The notes beneath the pieces were generated by a model that did not search any database, was not told where the DNA came from, and worked only from the letters and a program-made list of their open reading frames with translations. Below, in pieces: positions 16,598 through 25,001 of a DNA stretch of 64,000 nt (the first letter of the stretch is position 1; the number at the start of each line of letters is the position of its first letter). The DNA is taken from assembly GCA_042408445.1 (NCBI GenBank), contig JBHORC010000038.1, forward strand, positions 62,001 to 126,000, in the 5' to 3' direction. Source of the stretch: CF-46 sp042408445 (GTDB taxonomy: Bacteria > Chloroflexota > Limnocylindria > Limnocylindrales > CSP1-4). A program made the translations under genes and the position numbers.

Positions 16598-17575
16598 TCA
16601 TTTCGGTCGTTCGCGCACGACCTTCCGCGGGTCCTTCTCCGGCTCGATGCCCTTGTATGCGGCCTGGCGAACGAGGCCGTCGCCGGTCCAGCCGGCGAAC
16701 TCCGCCCGGATCACGAGCTCCGGCCGCAGCCACCGAGCGTCTCGCGCGGCCGCCCTCGGCGGCGCCGGCTCGAACGGCGACTCGTCCGCGGCAAGTCCGG
16801 CGACCGCCGCCAGCAGGTCCGCCCGGTTCTCGTTCGTGAACCCCGCGCCGATCTTCCCCGCGTAGCGCAACGAGCCTTCCTCGTAGACGCCCACGAGGAG
16901 CGCGCCGAGGTCCACCGCCTTTCCCAGCCCGGTCGACCAACCGCCGACGACCAGCTCCTGCTCCGGCCGGATCTTCACCTTCTGCCAGCGGTCGCTCCGT
17001 TTGCCGGGCAGGTACGGAGCCCGTCGGTCCTTCGCCATGATCCCCTCGAGGCCACGCCCACGCGCGATCTCGAAGAACGCGATCCCCGCGCCCTCGATGT
17101 GCTCGCTCAGGCGGACCCGTGAATCCGGCCGGAGGACCTCCTCGAGGAGGCGTCGGCGTTCCTCGAGCGGCTCATCGACCAGCGATCGCCCGTCGAGGTG
17201 CAGGAGGTCGAAGACCTCGTAGACGAACGGAGTCCCGTCGACGGGCGCTCCTCTGCCCTTGATGCGCGCCTGGAGGAGCGCGAAGTCCGGCTCGCCCCGA
17301 TCGTCCAGGGCGATCACCTCGCCGTCGACGACGGCGGCCCGGGCCGCGATCCAGCTTGGCGGTTCGAGAAACGGCCCGAAGTACCGCTCGGCCGCGTCGA
17401 GCTCACCGCGGGTCCACAGCCGGACGCGACCGTCGTCGACGACCGCCTCGACCCGGAACCCGTCCCACTTGACCTCGAACAGCCACTCCGGATCGTCGAA
17501 GGGCGCGGCGACCAGCGTCGCCAGCATCGGCGGGATGAACTGCGGTGGGGCCCCGCCCTGGTTGCGCCGGGTCAC
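16598..17575 (-). CDS. ATP-dependent DNA ligase (LigC/LigD-ligase type)
   Basis: A 325-residue single polypeptide containing only adenylation and OB domains. Motif I is KWDG at 36-39 (Lys36 is the AMP acceptor), motif III-like VVDGEV at 82-87, motif IV EGIMAKD at 177-183 and motif V WQKVK at 197-201. It lacks the polymerase and phosphoesterase domains of full LigD. No Ku gene lies in the window. Likely role: nick sealing in repair (end joining or base excision). The start is GTG. Confidence 0.9.
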   Translation of the reverse strand: MTRRNQGGAPPQFIPPMLATLVAAPFDDPEWLFEVKWDGFRVEAVVDDGRVRLWTRGELDAAERYFGPFLEPPSWIAARAAVVDGEVIALDDRGEPDFALLQARIKGRGAPVDGTPFVYEVFDLLHLDGRSLVDEPLEERRRLLEEVLRPDSRVRLSEHIEGAGIAFFEIARGRGLEGIMAKDRRAPYLPGKRSDRWQKVKIRPEQELVVGGWSTGLGKAVDLGALLVGVYEEGSLRYAGKIGAGFTNENRADLLAAVAGLAADESPFEPAPPRAAARDARWLRPELVIRAEFAGWTGDGLVRQAAYKGIEPEKDPRKVVRERPK

Positions 17576-17675
17576 GGCCGGAAGATCAACATGTCATCTC
17601 GCCTGGTCGAGGCTGAGGAGCTGGACGCGCACGCATTTCGGCTGGACAGGGCTTGCCTCCGGCCTCACGAGACGG

Positions 17676-18431
17676 TCAGACCTTCGCGGCGAGTCCCTCG
17701 AGCATGGACCGCGCCGCCTCCATGAGTGGAGGGTAGTGACTGAAGACGATCGTCTTCACGTCGAGCGACGCCAGGCGCTGGACCTGCCGGCGCGCCGTCG
17801 CGATGTCGTCGCTGCACACGCCGTTCGCGAAGGTGACCCGACCACCCGGCGCCTGGAGCATGTCCCCGACGAAGAGCACCCGATCGCGAGGCCCGTAGAG
17901 GCAGATGCTGCCCGGCGTGTGACCGGGGGTATGGATGACCTGCAGGCCACCGAGCACCGGCAGGATCTGGCCATCCACGAGCGGCACGACGTCGCGCGGG
18001 CGGGCGGTCATCGCTGCGAACAGCCGCCCGCGGGACGGTCGACGGATCACATCCGCCCAGGACGTCTTCAGCCAGCGGGCGTCGGCCTCGTGCATGTGGA
18101 TCGGCAGGCCGGCCGCCGCGAGCTCGCGAGCGCTGCCGGCATGGTCCAGGTGGCCGTGGGTGCAGATGACCCGGGTGACCTCATCCATCGACCGGCCGAG
18201 CGCCGCGACCGCGCGACGGATCGAACCGACGGAGCCGGGCAGCCCGCAATCGATCAGCGTCAGCTCATGCTCGACGATCAGGTGGGCACGAACTCGCGTC
18301 AGCAGGATCGTGGCGACGTCGCGGATCGTCCCCGGGCGGTAGGCGGCAGGCATCGTCGCGACGTCGCGGATCATTCGCGGACCGTAGGCGACGGCGATCG
18401 TCGCCCACCTCATCGGTTGCGGTCGAGTCAT
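17676..18431 (-). CDS. Metallo-beta-lactamase-fold hydrolase
   Basis: A 251-residue MBL-fold protein with complete zinc ligands: CTHGHLDHAGSA (HxHxDH), HTPGHTPGSI, LFVGDML and FSHYPP. It fits the glyoxalase II/lactonase-like group. The first 35 residues contain a tandem 15-residue repeat (AYGPRMIRDVATMP then AYRPGTIRDVATIL), encoded by an imperfect 45-bp DNA duplication. The functional start may therefore be the internal Met in the second unit, just before LLTRVRAHLIVEHE, where the fold begins. Confidence 0.85.
   Translation of the reverse strand: MTRPQPMRWATIAVAYGPRMIRDVATMPAAYRPGTIRDVATILLTRVRAHLIVEHELTLIDCGLPGSVGSIRRAVAALGRSMDEVTRVICTHGHLDHAGSARELAAAGLPIHMHEADARWLKTSWADVIRRPSRGRLFAAMTARPRDVVPLVDGQILPVLGGLQVIHTPGHTPGSICLYGPRDRVLFVGDMLQAPGGRVTFANGVCSDDIATARRQVQRLASLDVKTIVFSHYPPLMEAARSMLEGLAAKV
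18306..18395. repeat. Imperfect 45-bp tandem repeat inside the MBL gene 5-prime end
   Basis: Units 18306-18350 and 18351-18395 share GCGACGTCGCGGATC and flanking sequence in register 45 bases (15 codons) apart, so the reading frame is kept. It duplicates the N-terminal segment of the MBL-fold protein. Confidence 0.7.
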
Positions 18432-18502
18432 CAGGCCGGCGTTGCGAACCGGCGTGGCCTGCGCCGACGGACGGGCCGAAGCTCACGCGGACGACGATCG
18501 GG

Positions 18503-19927
18503 TCAGCCGGCGGCCGGGGTGATGTTGTGGTTCAGCCGGAAGACGTTGTCCGGATCCCACGTCCGCTTGAGCGCGGCGAGGCGCGCGAGCTTCGTGTCCC
18601 CGTAGATCACCCGCGTCTCGTCCGGCCCGACATCGGCATTCTCGTTGGCGTAGCGACCCTCGATCGCATCCGGCTCGACGATCGCCATCGTCGCCCGGAC
18701 CCACGCCCGGTTCAGCTCGTCGTCGGCGGCGTCATCCCACGTCGAATCGGCGCTCAGGTCGAACCGGGCCGCGCGCCCGGAGAACGCGGTGTCGGCCTCG
18801 TCGACCCGCGAGATCGCGCCACCCTGCAGGGTGATGGAGAACGCGCCCTCCGGCGGGCCGCTGGCGACATGCTGGACCACGGCATCGAGCGCCTCGGCCC
18901 GAACGTCGTCCGCGTACAGGCCCTTGATGAACGAGCGCCGGCCCCAGCCGAGCACGAGATCGTGGGCCGTCTGGACATCCAGGTAGCGCTCGCTCCCGGT
19001 GGTCGCCAAGACCGGCTCCGGCCCGCGACGCAGCCCCGCCGTGTCGCGCTCGACCGCGTCCGCGCGGCCGCTGTGGTTGAACGAGACGAAGACGTCGGGG
19101 TCGCCGGCCGCCGACCCGGCATCCCTCGTGTCGCCCGCCGCGCCGACCTCCGGGAGGCTGATGCCATAGATGACGGAGACGGCGTCCGGGGCCGTGGCCG
19201 CATAGTCGCGGAAGACCTCCCAGACCTCTCGCGCAGCCGAGGCAGGGTACGTCCGGAGGCCCCGGTGGAGATCCGGACCGAACGGCTGGAGGTCGAATTC
19301 GAACGCGGTCGCGACGCCGAAGTTCCAGCCCGCACCCCGCAGGCCCCAGAACAGCTCCGGTTCCTCGGTCGCGCTGGCCCGCACGAGGCGGCCGTCGGCC
19401 GTGACCAGCTCGACGGCTCGGAGGTTGTCGATCGTGAGACCGAAGTGGCGCTGGAGCCGGCCGATCCCGCCGCCGAGCGTGAGCCCCGCGACGCCGGTGT
19501 GGCCGATGACGCCGACCGGGCACACGAGACCGTGGGCCTGCGCGGCGACGTCGAGCTCACCGAGGAGCGCCCCGCCATTCGCCCGCGCCGTCCCGGCGGC
19601 GGGATCCACGGTGACGCCGCGCAGTCGGGACAGGTCGACGACGAGACCACCATCGGAACTGGAATGGCCGGCCGCGCTGTGGCCACCGGACCGGATCGCG
19701 AGCTCGAGATCCTCGTCGCGCGCGAACCGGACGACCGCGGCGACCTCGTCGCTGGAGCGCGGCCGGACGAGCACCGCCGGACGTCGGTCGTGGATCGCGT
19801 TCCACAGCCGCCGCGCCTCGTCGTACTCCTGGTCGGTCGGTGTGACGATCTCGCCGTCGAACGCGGCCTGAAGCCGGCCGAGCTGCGCCGCGCCGAGCGC
19901 CGACGGCGCACTGAGTGCCTGGGTCAT
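18503..19927 (-). CDS. FAD-linked oxidoreductase with BBE domain
   Basis: A 474-residue PCMH-type FAD enzyme. The FAD-anchoring IRSGGHSAAGH lies near residue 75 with the expected covalent His. GVIGHTGVAGLTLGGGIGRLQR follows near 140. The C-terminal BBE motif is WDPDNVFRLNHNI. The second (Cys) covalent site of bicovalent oxidases is not evident. Likely reaction: O2-dependent oxidation of a sugar, alcohol or plant-type metabolite. A strong GGGAGG lies 8 bases before the ATG at 19927. It is divergent from the ArsR gene, whose operator may also control it. Confidence 0.88.
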   Translation of the reverse strand: MTQALSAPSALGAAQLGRLQAAFDGEIVTPTDQEYDEARRLWNAIHDRRPAVLVRPRSSDEVAAVVRFARDEDLELAIRSGGHSAAGHSSSDGGLVVDLSRLRGVTVDPAAGTARANGGALLGELDVAAQAHGLVCPVGVIGHTGVAGLTLGGGIGRLQRHFGLTIDNLRAVELVTADGRLVRASATEEPELFWGLRGAGWNFGVATAFEFDLQPFGPDLHRGLRTYPASAAREVWEVFRDYAATAPDAVSVIYGISLPEVGAAGDTRDAGSAAGDPDVFVSFNHSGRADAVERDTAGLRRGPEPVLATTGSERYLDVQTAHDLVLGWGRRSFIKGLYADDVRAEALDAVVQHVASGPPEGAFSITLQGGAISRVDEADTAFSGRAARFDLSADSTWDDAADDELNRAWVRATMAIVEPDAIEGRYANENADVGPDETRVIYGDTKLARLAALKRTWDPDNVFRLNHNITPAAG

Positions 19928-20012
19928 CGCAGATCCCTCCCCTGTCGGTCCGTGAGCCATGGTGCCTTGCGAGGCGCGGTCTGTCGCCCCCGATCCCCGA
20001 AATCGCCGACGT

Positions 20013-20041
20013 TTGACACCGTCGTCATACAACCGTATGGT
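20013..20041 (+). promoter_or_regulatory. Promoter of the arsR-type operon, TTGACA-17-TATGGT
   Basis: A consensus -35 TTGACA (20013-20018) and TATGGT (20036-20041) are separated by exactly 17 bases. The -10 ends 7 bases before ATG 20049, so the transcript is probably leaderless. This is the best sigma-70 promoter in the window. Confidence 0.72.
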
Positions 20042-20045
20042 TGTA
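20028..20045. promoter_or_regulatory. Palindromic operator over the arsR -10 box
   Basis: TACAACC, spacer GTAT, GGTTGTA: perfect 7-bp arms covering the -10 element just before the regulator start. This is the expected position for autorepression by the ArsR-type protein and could also affect the divergent FAD oxidase. Confidence 0.65.
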
Positions 20046-20048
20046 CCA

Positions 20049-20384
20049 ATGACGCAAGCCTTCGACCCCGATCACGTCTTCGCCGCCCTTGCGGACGCCA
20101 CGCGGCGGGACATCGTCCTCCGGGCGCTGAGCGGGAGCGAAGGCGTCGCGGAGCTGGCGCGGCACTACCCGATGAGCTTCGCGGCGGTGCAGAAGCACGT
20201 CGCGGTGCTGGAGCGGGCGGGCCTCGTCACGAAGGAGCGCAACGGCCGGCGCAAGGTCGTTCGCACGGAGATCGAGCGGCTTCGCCTCGCGCGCGGCCTG
20301 CTCGACGGATACGAGGCGCTGTGGCGCGGCCGCGTCGACCGCATGACGGACCTCATCGAGCACACCAGGGAGACGAACCGATGA
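20049..20384 (+). CDS. ArsR-family winged-helix transcriptional regulator
   Basis: A 111-residue regulator with ALADATRRDIVLRALSG at the N terminus and the recognition helix region VAELARHYPMSFAAVQKHVAVLERAGLV at about residues 34-61, followed by the wing KERNGRRKVV. There are no metal-binding Cys pairs, which fits the ArsR subgroup paired with SRPBCC (AHSA1) proteins. The ATG at 20049 is chosen over one at 20037 because the -10 box ends 7 bases upstream and homology starts with FDPDHVFAALAD. Its TGA overlaps the next ATG. Confidence 0.88.
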   Translation: MTQAFDPDHVFAALADATRRDIVLRALSGSEGVAELARHYPMSFAAVQKHVAVLERAGLVTKERNGRRKVVRTEIERLRLARGLLDGYEALWRGRVDRMTDLIEHTRETNR

Positions 20385-20890
20385 CCGTGACCGCCGTCCA
20401 CAAGGACCCTGACGCACTGACGCTGACCCTCACCGCCGAATTCGACGCATCGCCGGAGCGCGTCTGGGAGCTGTGGTCGGATCCGCGCCAGCTCGAGCGC
20501 TGGTGGGGTCCGCCAACCTATCCCGCGACGTTCACCGCGCACGATCTCGCCCCGGGCAGCCGCGTCCAGTACCACATGACCGGGCCGCAGGGCGACCAGC
20601 CGCATGGCTACTGGGACGTCGTCGAGGTCGATCCTCCTCGCCTCCTCGTCTACGTCGACGGGTTTGCCGGGAGCGATGGCACACCGGACGACAGCTTTCC
20701 GCGGAACGAGGGCCGCGTGACGATCGAACCGGTCACCGCCGGCCGGACGCGGATGTCGATCGAGAGTCGCTTCTCGTCGACCGCGGCGATGGAGCAGGTT
20801 CTCGCCATGGGTATGGAGCAGGGCCTCACCGAAGCCGTCGGCCAGATCGACGCCATCCTTGCCGGCGATCCGGTCCGCCCTTCCGCGTGA
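20381..20890 (+). CDS. SRPBCC/AHSA1-family protein
   Basis: A 169-residue protein of the AHSA1 (Hsp90 ATPase activator homologue 1-like) group. It has TAEFDASPERVWELWSDPRQLERWWGPP at residues 18-45, then GYWDVVEVDPPRLLVYVDGF and the C-terminal helix GLTEAVGQIDAIL. It is translationally coupled to the ArsR gene (ATGA overlap), the classic ArsR-AHSA1 arrangement. The regulator may respond to a ligand bound by this protein; that is inference. Confidence 0.88.
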   Translation: MTVTAVHKDPDALTLTLTAEFDASPERVWELWSDPRQLERWWGPPTYPATFTAHDLAPGSRVQYHMTGPQGDQPHGYWDVVEVDPPRLLVYVDGFAGSDGTPDDSFPRNEGRVTIEPVTAGRTRMSIESRFSSTAAMEQVLAMGMEQGLTEAVGQIDAILAGDPVRPSA

Positions 20891-20974
20891 CACGCCGACC
20901 ACCGATGAGTCCCGACCCCGACGCCCGTCCTGATTGACAGACCCGTCGAACCCCACAAGAGGAAGAACCGACCC

Positions 20975-21862
20975 ATGACGACCGCAAACGCAGCCATCGA
21001 GCCGACCACGAAGACGGTCGAGGCCCCCGGAGCCGTCCTCACCTACGACGTGCGCCTCCATTCGGGAAGCACGGAGCCCACCCTGTTCGTCATCGGTTCG
21101 CCGATGGGAGCCGGCGGCTTCGGAACCCTGGCCAGCCACTTCACGGACCGGACCGTCGTGACCTACGACCCACGCGGCGTCGATCGAAGCTCCAAGGCCG
21201 ATCCGACGTCACCCTCGACGCCGGAGCAGCACGCCGACGACCTGCACCGGATCATCGGCGAGCTCGGCACCGCCCCTGTCGACCTCTTCGCGACCAGCGG
21301 CGGTGCCGTCAACGCCCTCGCCCTCGTCGCAACCCATCCCGAGGATGTCCGAACGGTCGTCGCCCACGAGCCGCCGCTCGCCTCGATCCTGCCGGATCGC
21401 GATGGAGCGATGGCCCTCACGGAGGCGATCGCCGACACGTATCAGCGCCAGGGATTCGGCGCGGGCATGGCCCACTTCATCCTCGGAGTCACCCACAAGG
21501 GCCCGATCACGACCGACTTCGCGAGTCAGCCGGCACCGGACCCGGCGATGTTCGGGATGCCGGCCGGCGACGACGGGTCGCGGACGGACGCGCTCCTCGG
21601 CCAGAACATCCTGAGCTGCACGCACTTCGAGCCGGACTTCGACGCGTTGCGCAACGCCTCGACGCGCATCGTCATGGCCGCCGGTGTCGAATCGGATGGC
21701 GAGATGGCGCATCGCGGCGCGGAGGCGGTGGCCGAGCGTCTGGGCAGCCGACCGGCGATGTTCCCGAGCGGCCATGCGGGCTTCCTCGGCGGCGAGTACG
21801 GCCAGACCGGCGAGCCGGACGAATTCGCCGCGCGACTCCGCGAGGTGCTCGCCGAGAGCTGA
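20975..21862 (+). CDS. Alpha/beta-hydrolase-fold protein
   Basis: A 295-residue alpha/beta hydrolase. YDPRGVDRSSKAD carries the strand-loop after beta4. The nucleophile elbow is FATSGGAVNALALVATHPE (Ser near residue 108), and the late His lies in FPSGHAGFLGG. It is 84 bases downstream of the ArsR-AHSA1 pair on the same strand and may belong to that transcript. Esterase or lactonase substrate unknown. Confidence 0.85.
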   Translation: MTTANAAIEPTTKTVEAPGAVLTYDVRLHSGSTEPTLFVIGSPMGAGGFGTLASHFTDRTVVTYDPRGVDRSSKADPTSPSTPEQHADDLHRIIGELGTAPVDLFATSGGAVNALALVATHPEDVRTVVAHEPPLASILPDRDGAMALTEAIADTYQRQGFGAGMAHFILGVTHKGPITTDFASQPAPDPAMFGMPAGDDGSRTDALLGQNILSCTHFEPDFDALRNASTRIVMAAGVESDGEMAHRGAEAVAERLGSRPAMFPSGHAGFLGGEYGQTGEPDEFAARLREVLAES

Positions 21863-21874
21863 ACGGTCAGCGTC

Positions 21875-21902
21875 GGCCGGGCGGGATCGCACCCGCCCGG
21901 CC
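21875..21902. terminator. Perfect 11-bp GC hairpin between convergent genes
   Basis: GGCCGGGCGGG, loop ATCGCA, CCCGCCCGGCC, in the 57 bases between stops at 21862 and 21920. No T-run is present; bidirectional terminator by position. Confidence 0.62.
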
Positions 21903-21919
21903 GGGAGGCCACCCGAGGC

Positions 21920-23421
21920 TCACTCCGCTGTGACGCGGGCCCCCGCCGTCGACGACAGCTCGTGGCCGAGCGACACGTTCGGCATCGACCGGATCGCCAG
22001 CAGGCATGCGAGCGCGGCGGCTCCGAGCATGAGCCAGAACGTGACGGTGAGTCCCGAGGCGAGGGACGCTCGAGCGGCCGCCGCCGCCGCCGGCGAGACG
22101 CTCCCCCGTCCCACGGGATCGAGGATCGCCGACGATGCGGTCCCGACGAACGCGGTCAGGACACCGCCCATCACCCCGACTCCGACGGCTCCGCCGATCG
22201 TCCGGCTGAACTGGACGAGCCCGGTCGCGACCGCCCGTCGCTGCCATTCGACCGCGCCCTGGATGACGACGAGCAGGGTCGTCGACGCGAGGCCGATCCC
22301 GAACCCGGTCACGCCGCAGGCGACCATCGCGTAGACGAGCGCGTCGAACCGGTCGAGCTGCGTGACGAGCAGCGCGCCGACGACGAGCATCCCGCTCCCC
22401 GCGAGCACGATCGGCCGGCGCCGATCCGGATCAGCAGCCGGCCGGCGAGGACCGACGCAATCGGCCAGCCGATCGACATCGCGGCGACCGCGGCTCCCGC
22501 CTCCAACGCCGTTCCCCCGTGGACGCCCTGGACCATGGGCGGGACGTACGTGGTCAGGCCGAACATCACGACGCCGGCCAGGGTGCCGATCCCGAGCCCG
22601 GCCCGGACCAGCGGTGATCGGAGCAGATCGAGGTCGATCAGCGGCGCGGGCGTCCTTCTCGAGTTGAGGACGAAGGCGACGAACAGCGCGACGGCGCCGG
22701 CAAGCATCGCGACCACGAGCGGCGAGGTCCAGCCGAACAGCTGGCCACCTTCGGAGACGGCGAACAGCAGCAACACGATCGAGCCGGTGAGGAGCCCCGC
22801 GCCGAGCCAGTCGATCGACTGCGATCGTCGCTCGAACCGCTCGTGGAAGGCGAACCAGATGATCAGCCCGGCGAGGATGCCGACCGGCAGGTTGATCTCG
22901 AAGACCCACGGCCAGCCGACGGTCGTCGTGATCACGCCGCCGAGCGCGGGGCCGATGATCGCCGAGAGACCCCAGACACCGGAGAACAAGCCCTGCATGC
23001 GGGCCCGCTGCCGGGGCGAGAAGATGTCGCCGGCGATCGTGAACGAGATCGGCTGGACCGCGCCTGCGCCGAGGCCCTGCAGCGCCCGGAACGCGATCAG
23101 CGCAGGCATCGAGGTCGCGGTCCCGCACAGCACGGAGCCGACCACGAACAGCGTCAGCCCGACGAGGAAGACGGGCTTCCGGCCGTGGATGTCGGCGAGC
23201 CGCGCGTACAGGGGCACGGTCGTCGTCGACGTGACGAGATACGCCGTGAAGACCCACGCGTACTCGGACAGACCGCCGAGCTGGCCGATGATCGTCGGCA
23301 TCGCGGTGCCGACGACGGTCGAGTCGAGCGCGGCGACGGCGATCGCCGCCATGATCCCCGCGGTGACGAGCAGCTGGTCGCGGGTCAGCGGAGGGTCATC
23401 CGCCTGGATCGTCGAGGCCAT
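21920..23421 (-). pseudogene. DHA2-family (14-helix) MFS drug exporter interrupted by a frameshift
   Basis: Two frames together make one 500-residue EmrB/QacA-like exporter. The N-terminal part (from ATG 23421) has ALDSTVVGTAMPTI, LADIHGRKPVFLVG and ALQGLGAGAVQPISF, and stays in frame to LLIRIGAG. The rest, from RPIVLAGSGMLVV through the last helices, continues in another frame to the stop at 21920. One missing base near 22422 would join them; a lost G in a GGG run (IGRRPIV) restores the sequence. It is either a recent inactivation or a sequencing error. No other damage is seen. Confidence 0.8.
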
Positions 23422-23520
23422 TCGGTGAGTCTAGGCCTGCTCGGTTTCCGGGCCCCGGAGGGGCGACTGCTCGATGCGAAGGTGTGGTCGCGGCCGCCCG
23501 GCGACGCCGCGACGCGAGAC

Positions 23521-23760
23521 CTACGCCGGGCTTCCGGCCGTGGCGTGCTTCTGGAGCGCCGCGATCATCGTCTCGGCCTGCTGGCGGTCCTTCTCGCTCG
23601 GGTGGTCGTGGTCCGCGGTGATGCCGCAGTACACGTCGTGGATGGCGCGGCTCATCGTGTCGACGTCGGCCACGGCGACGCCGCGCTCGAGCATCCAGTG
23701 CGCTGCGTCACTGTCCGCGGGGAGATGCATGGCCTGCAGCAGAGACTCTCGCATCGACAT
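23521..23760 (-). CDS. Small hypothetical protein (79 residues)
   Basis: A 79-residue, acidic and helical protein. It starts MSMRESLLQAMHLP and includes the conserved-looking IHDVYCGITADHDHPSEKDR block (residues about 40-59). AGAGGG lies 7 bases before the ATG, which supports translation. I do not recognise the family with confidence. Confidence 0.65.
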   Translation of the reverse strand: MSMRESLLQAMHLPADSDAAHWMLERGVAVADVDTMSRAIHDVYCGITADHDHPSEKDRQQAETMIAALQKHATAGSPA

Positions 23761-23808
23761 CGTCGCACCCTCTTCAGCGTGGTCCGGGACCCGTAGCGTA
23801 CGCCTCCG

Positions 23809-24411
23809 TCAACCGGCTTCGCCGTCCCGATCGGGGACATATCGGGTGATCAGGACGCCCGTCGACGACGGCGTCGACTCGACGAGCCGCAAGCGGGCGG
23901 TTGCCGCTTCGTCCCGGAACAGTCGCTTTCCCGCGCCCATCACGATCGGATGGACCATCAACCGGTACTCATCGACGAGATCGTGCCTGATCAGCGTCTG
24001 GACGAGCTCGCCGCTCCCAATGACCTGGATGTCCTTGCCGTCCGCGGCGCGGACGTCGGCGATGGCCTTCACGACGTCCCCCTGGATCAGGGTGGAGTTC
24101 TGCCACGCCAGCGGTTCGCGCAACGAGTTGGACACGACCCACTTCGGCAGCTCGTTGAAGGTTCCGGAGAGTGGGTCGTCGGCCGGCTGGTTCGGCCAAT
24201 GGGCCGCGAATGTGTCGTAGGTGCGACGTCCGAGCAGGAAGCCGCCCGTCTCCGCGAGCGCCCCGAGGATCGACGCGCCAAGGGTGTCGTCGAAGTAGTT
24301 GAGCTGCCAGCCGCCGCGATCGAAGCCGCCGCTGCGGTCCTCGTCGGGACTTCCCGGACCCTGCATGACCCCGTCGAGGGTCAGGAACTCGACGACGACG
24401 ATCTTCCGCAT
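23809..24411 (-). CDS. Dihydrofolate reductase / RibD C-terminal domain family protein
   Basis: A 200-residue reductase of the RibD_C type: MRKIVVVEFLTLDGVMQGPG at the N terminus, GGFLLGRRTYDTFAAHWP, and DIQVIGSGELVQTLIRHDLVDEYRLMVHPIVMGAGKRLF. The last block carries the NADPH-binding Gly motif. Members reduce deaminated pyrimidines or folate-like substrates; exact substrate unknown. GAGGTG lies 6 bases before the chosen ATG. Confidence 0.88.
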   Translation of the reverse strand: MRKIVVVEFLTLDGVMQGPGSPDEDRSGGFDRGGWQLNYFDDTLGASILGALAETGGFLLGRRTYDTFAAHWPNQPADDPLSGTFNELPKWVVSNSLREPLAWQNSTLIQGDVVKAIADVRAADGKDIQVIGSGELVQTLIRHDLVDEYRLMVHPIVMGAGKRLFRDEAATARLRLVESTPSSTGVLITRYVPDRDGEAG

Positions 24412-24536
24412 GTCGCTCACCTCGGATGCTGTGTGGAGTGTGGACGACGACGGCCGACGAGACTCATCGGTCGTTGCTGGGCGCGCCGGATACGTAGGTT
24501 TGGCCCCTTCACTTCCTTGGCTTGACATGCAGGACG

Positions 24537-24542
24537 TACGCT
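24537..24542 (+). promoter_or_regulatory. -10 element TACGCT for a leaderless start at 24549
   Basis: TACGCT ends 6 bases before ATG 24549. A TTGACA at 24522-24527 lies only 9 bases upstream of it, too close to act as its -35. Confidence 0.45.
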
Positions 24543-24548
24543 CGATGC

Positions 24549-24989
24549 ATGAGCCATGACCTGTTGCCGACCGGACCCGACCCGGAGGCCATCACGAGCG
24601 TGATCCTTGCGCGCTACCCCGACACGGATCTCGTCACGATCCCCGGCGCGTGGTTCTTCTCCGTGGACCCCGAGAAGCACTGGCCGAACTTCGCCACGAT
24701 CGTGACGACCGATGAGCACGACGAGGGCGCGCCCTCGAACCTCTCCGCCCGACCGGGCGTGTACCGGCTGAACATCGGGGTGAGCCGTGGCACCTTCGAC
24801 CGGCTGGTCGGCTCACGAGAGCATCCGGACTACGCGGCCTTCGACACGCTGCTCCCCCACCCTGTCTACGCGAAGCAGCTGTGGCTCTCGATCCTCAATC
24901 CGACCGACGAGACGTTCCGCGACGTCATCCTGCCGCTGCTCGCAGAAGCGCACGACCGGGTCGCGGAGGTGCGAGCGCGGCATCAATGA
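24549..24989 (+). CDS. DUF6194-family protein
   Basis: A 146-residue protein beginning with a short helix (DPEAITSVILARYPD) and WFFSVDPEKHWPNFATIVTTDEHD. It continues with PGVYRLNIGVSRGTFDRLVG and the C-terminal LSILNPTDETFRDVILPLL. This matches the widespread DUF6194 group. Function is unknown; the fold suggests ligand binding. The ATG at 24549 is supported by the TACGCT box, although a second in-frame ATG lies six bases downstream. Confidence 0.78.
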   Translation: MSHDLLPTGPDPEAITSVILARYPDTDLVTIPGAWFFSVDPEKHWPNFATIVTTDEHDEGAPSNLSARPGVYRLNIGVSRGTFDRLVGSREHPDYAAFDTLLPHPVYAKQLWLSILNPTDETFRDVILPLLAEAHDRVAEVRARHQ

Positions 24990-25001
24990 CAGGGCTGGCG
25001 G

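Noticed and set aside
18527..20890. A 787-codon plus-strand frame spanning the FAD oxidase region
   Set aside because: Only its last 170 codons (from 20381) are the real AHSA1-type gene; the rest is antisense to the FAD oxidase.
20934..20939. TTGACA ahead of the hydrolase at 20975 as a promoter
   Set aside because: No acceptable -10 at 16-18 bases; the gene may be read from the ArsR promoter instead.
24522..24527. TTGACA ahead of the DUF6194 gene as a -35 box
   Set aside because: It is only 9 bases from the well-placed TACGCT and no -10 exists at 16-18 bases.
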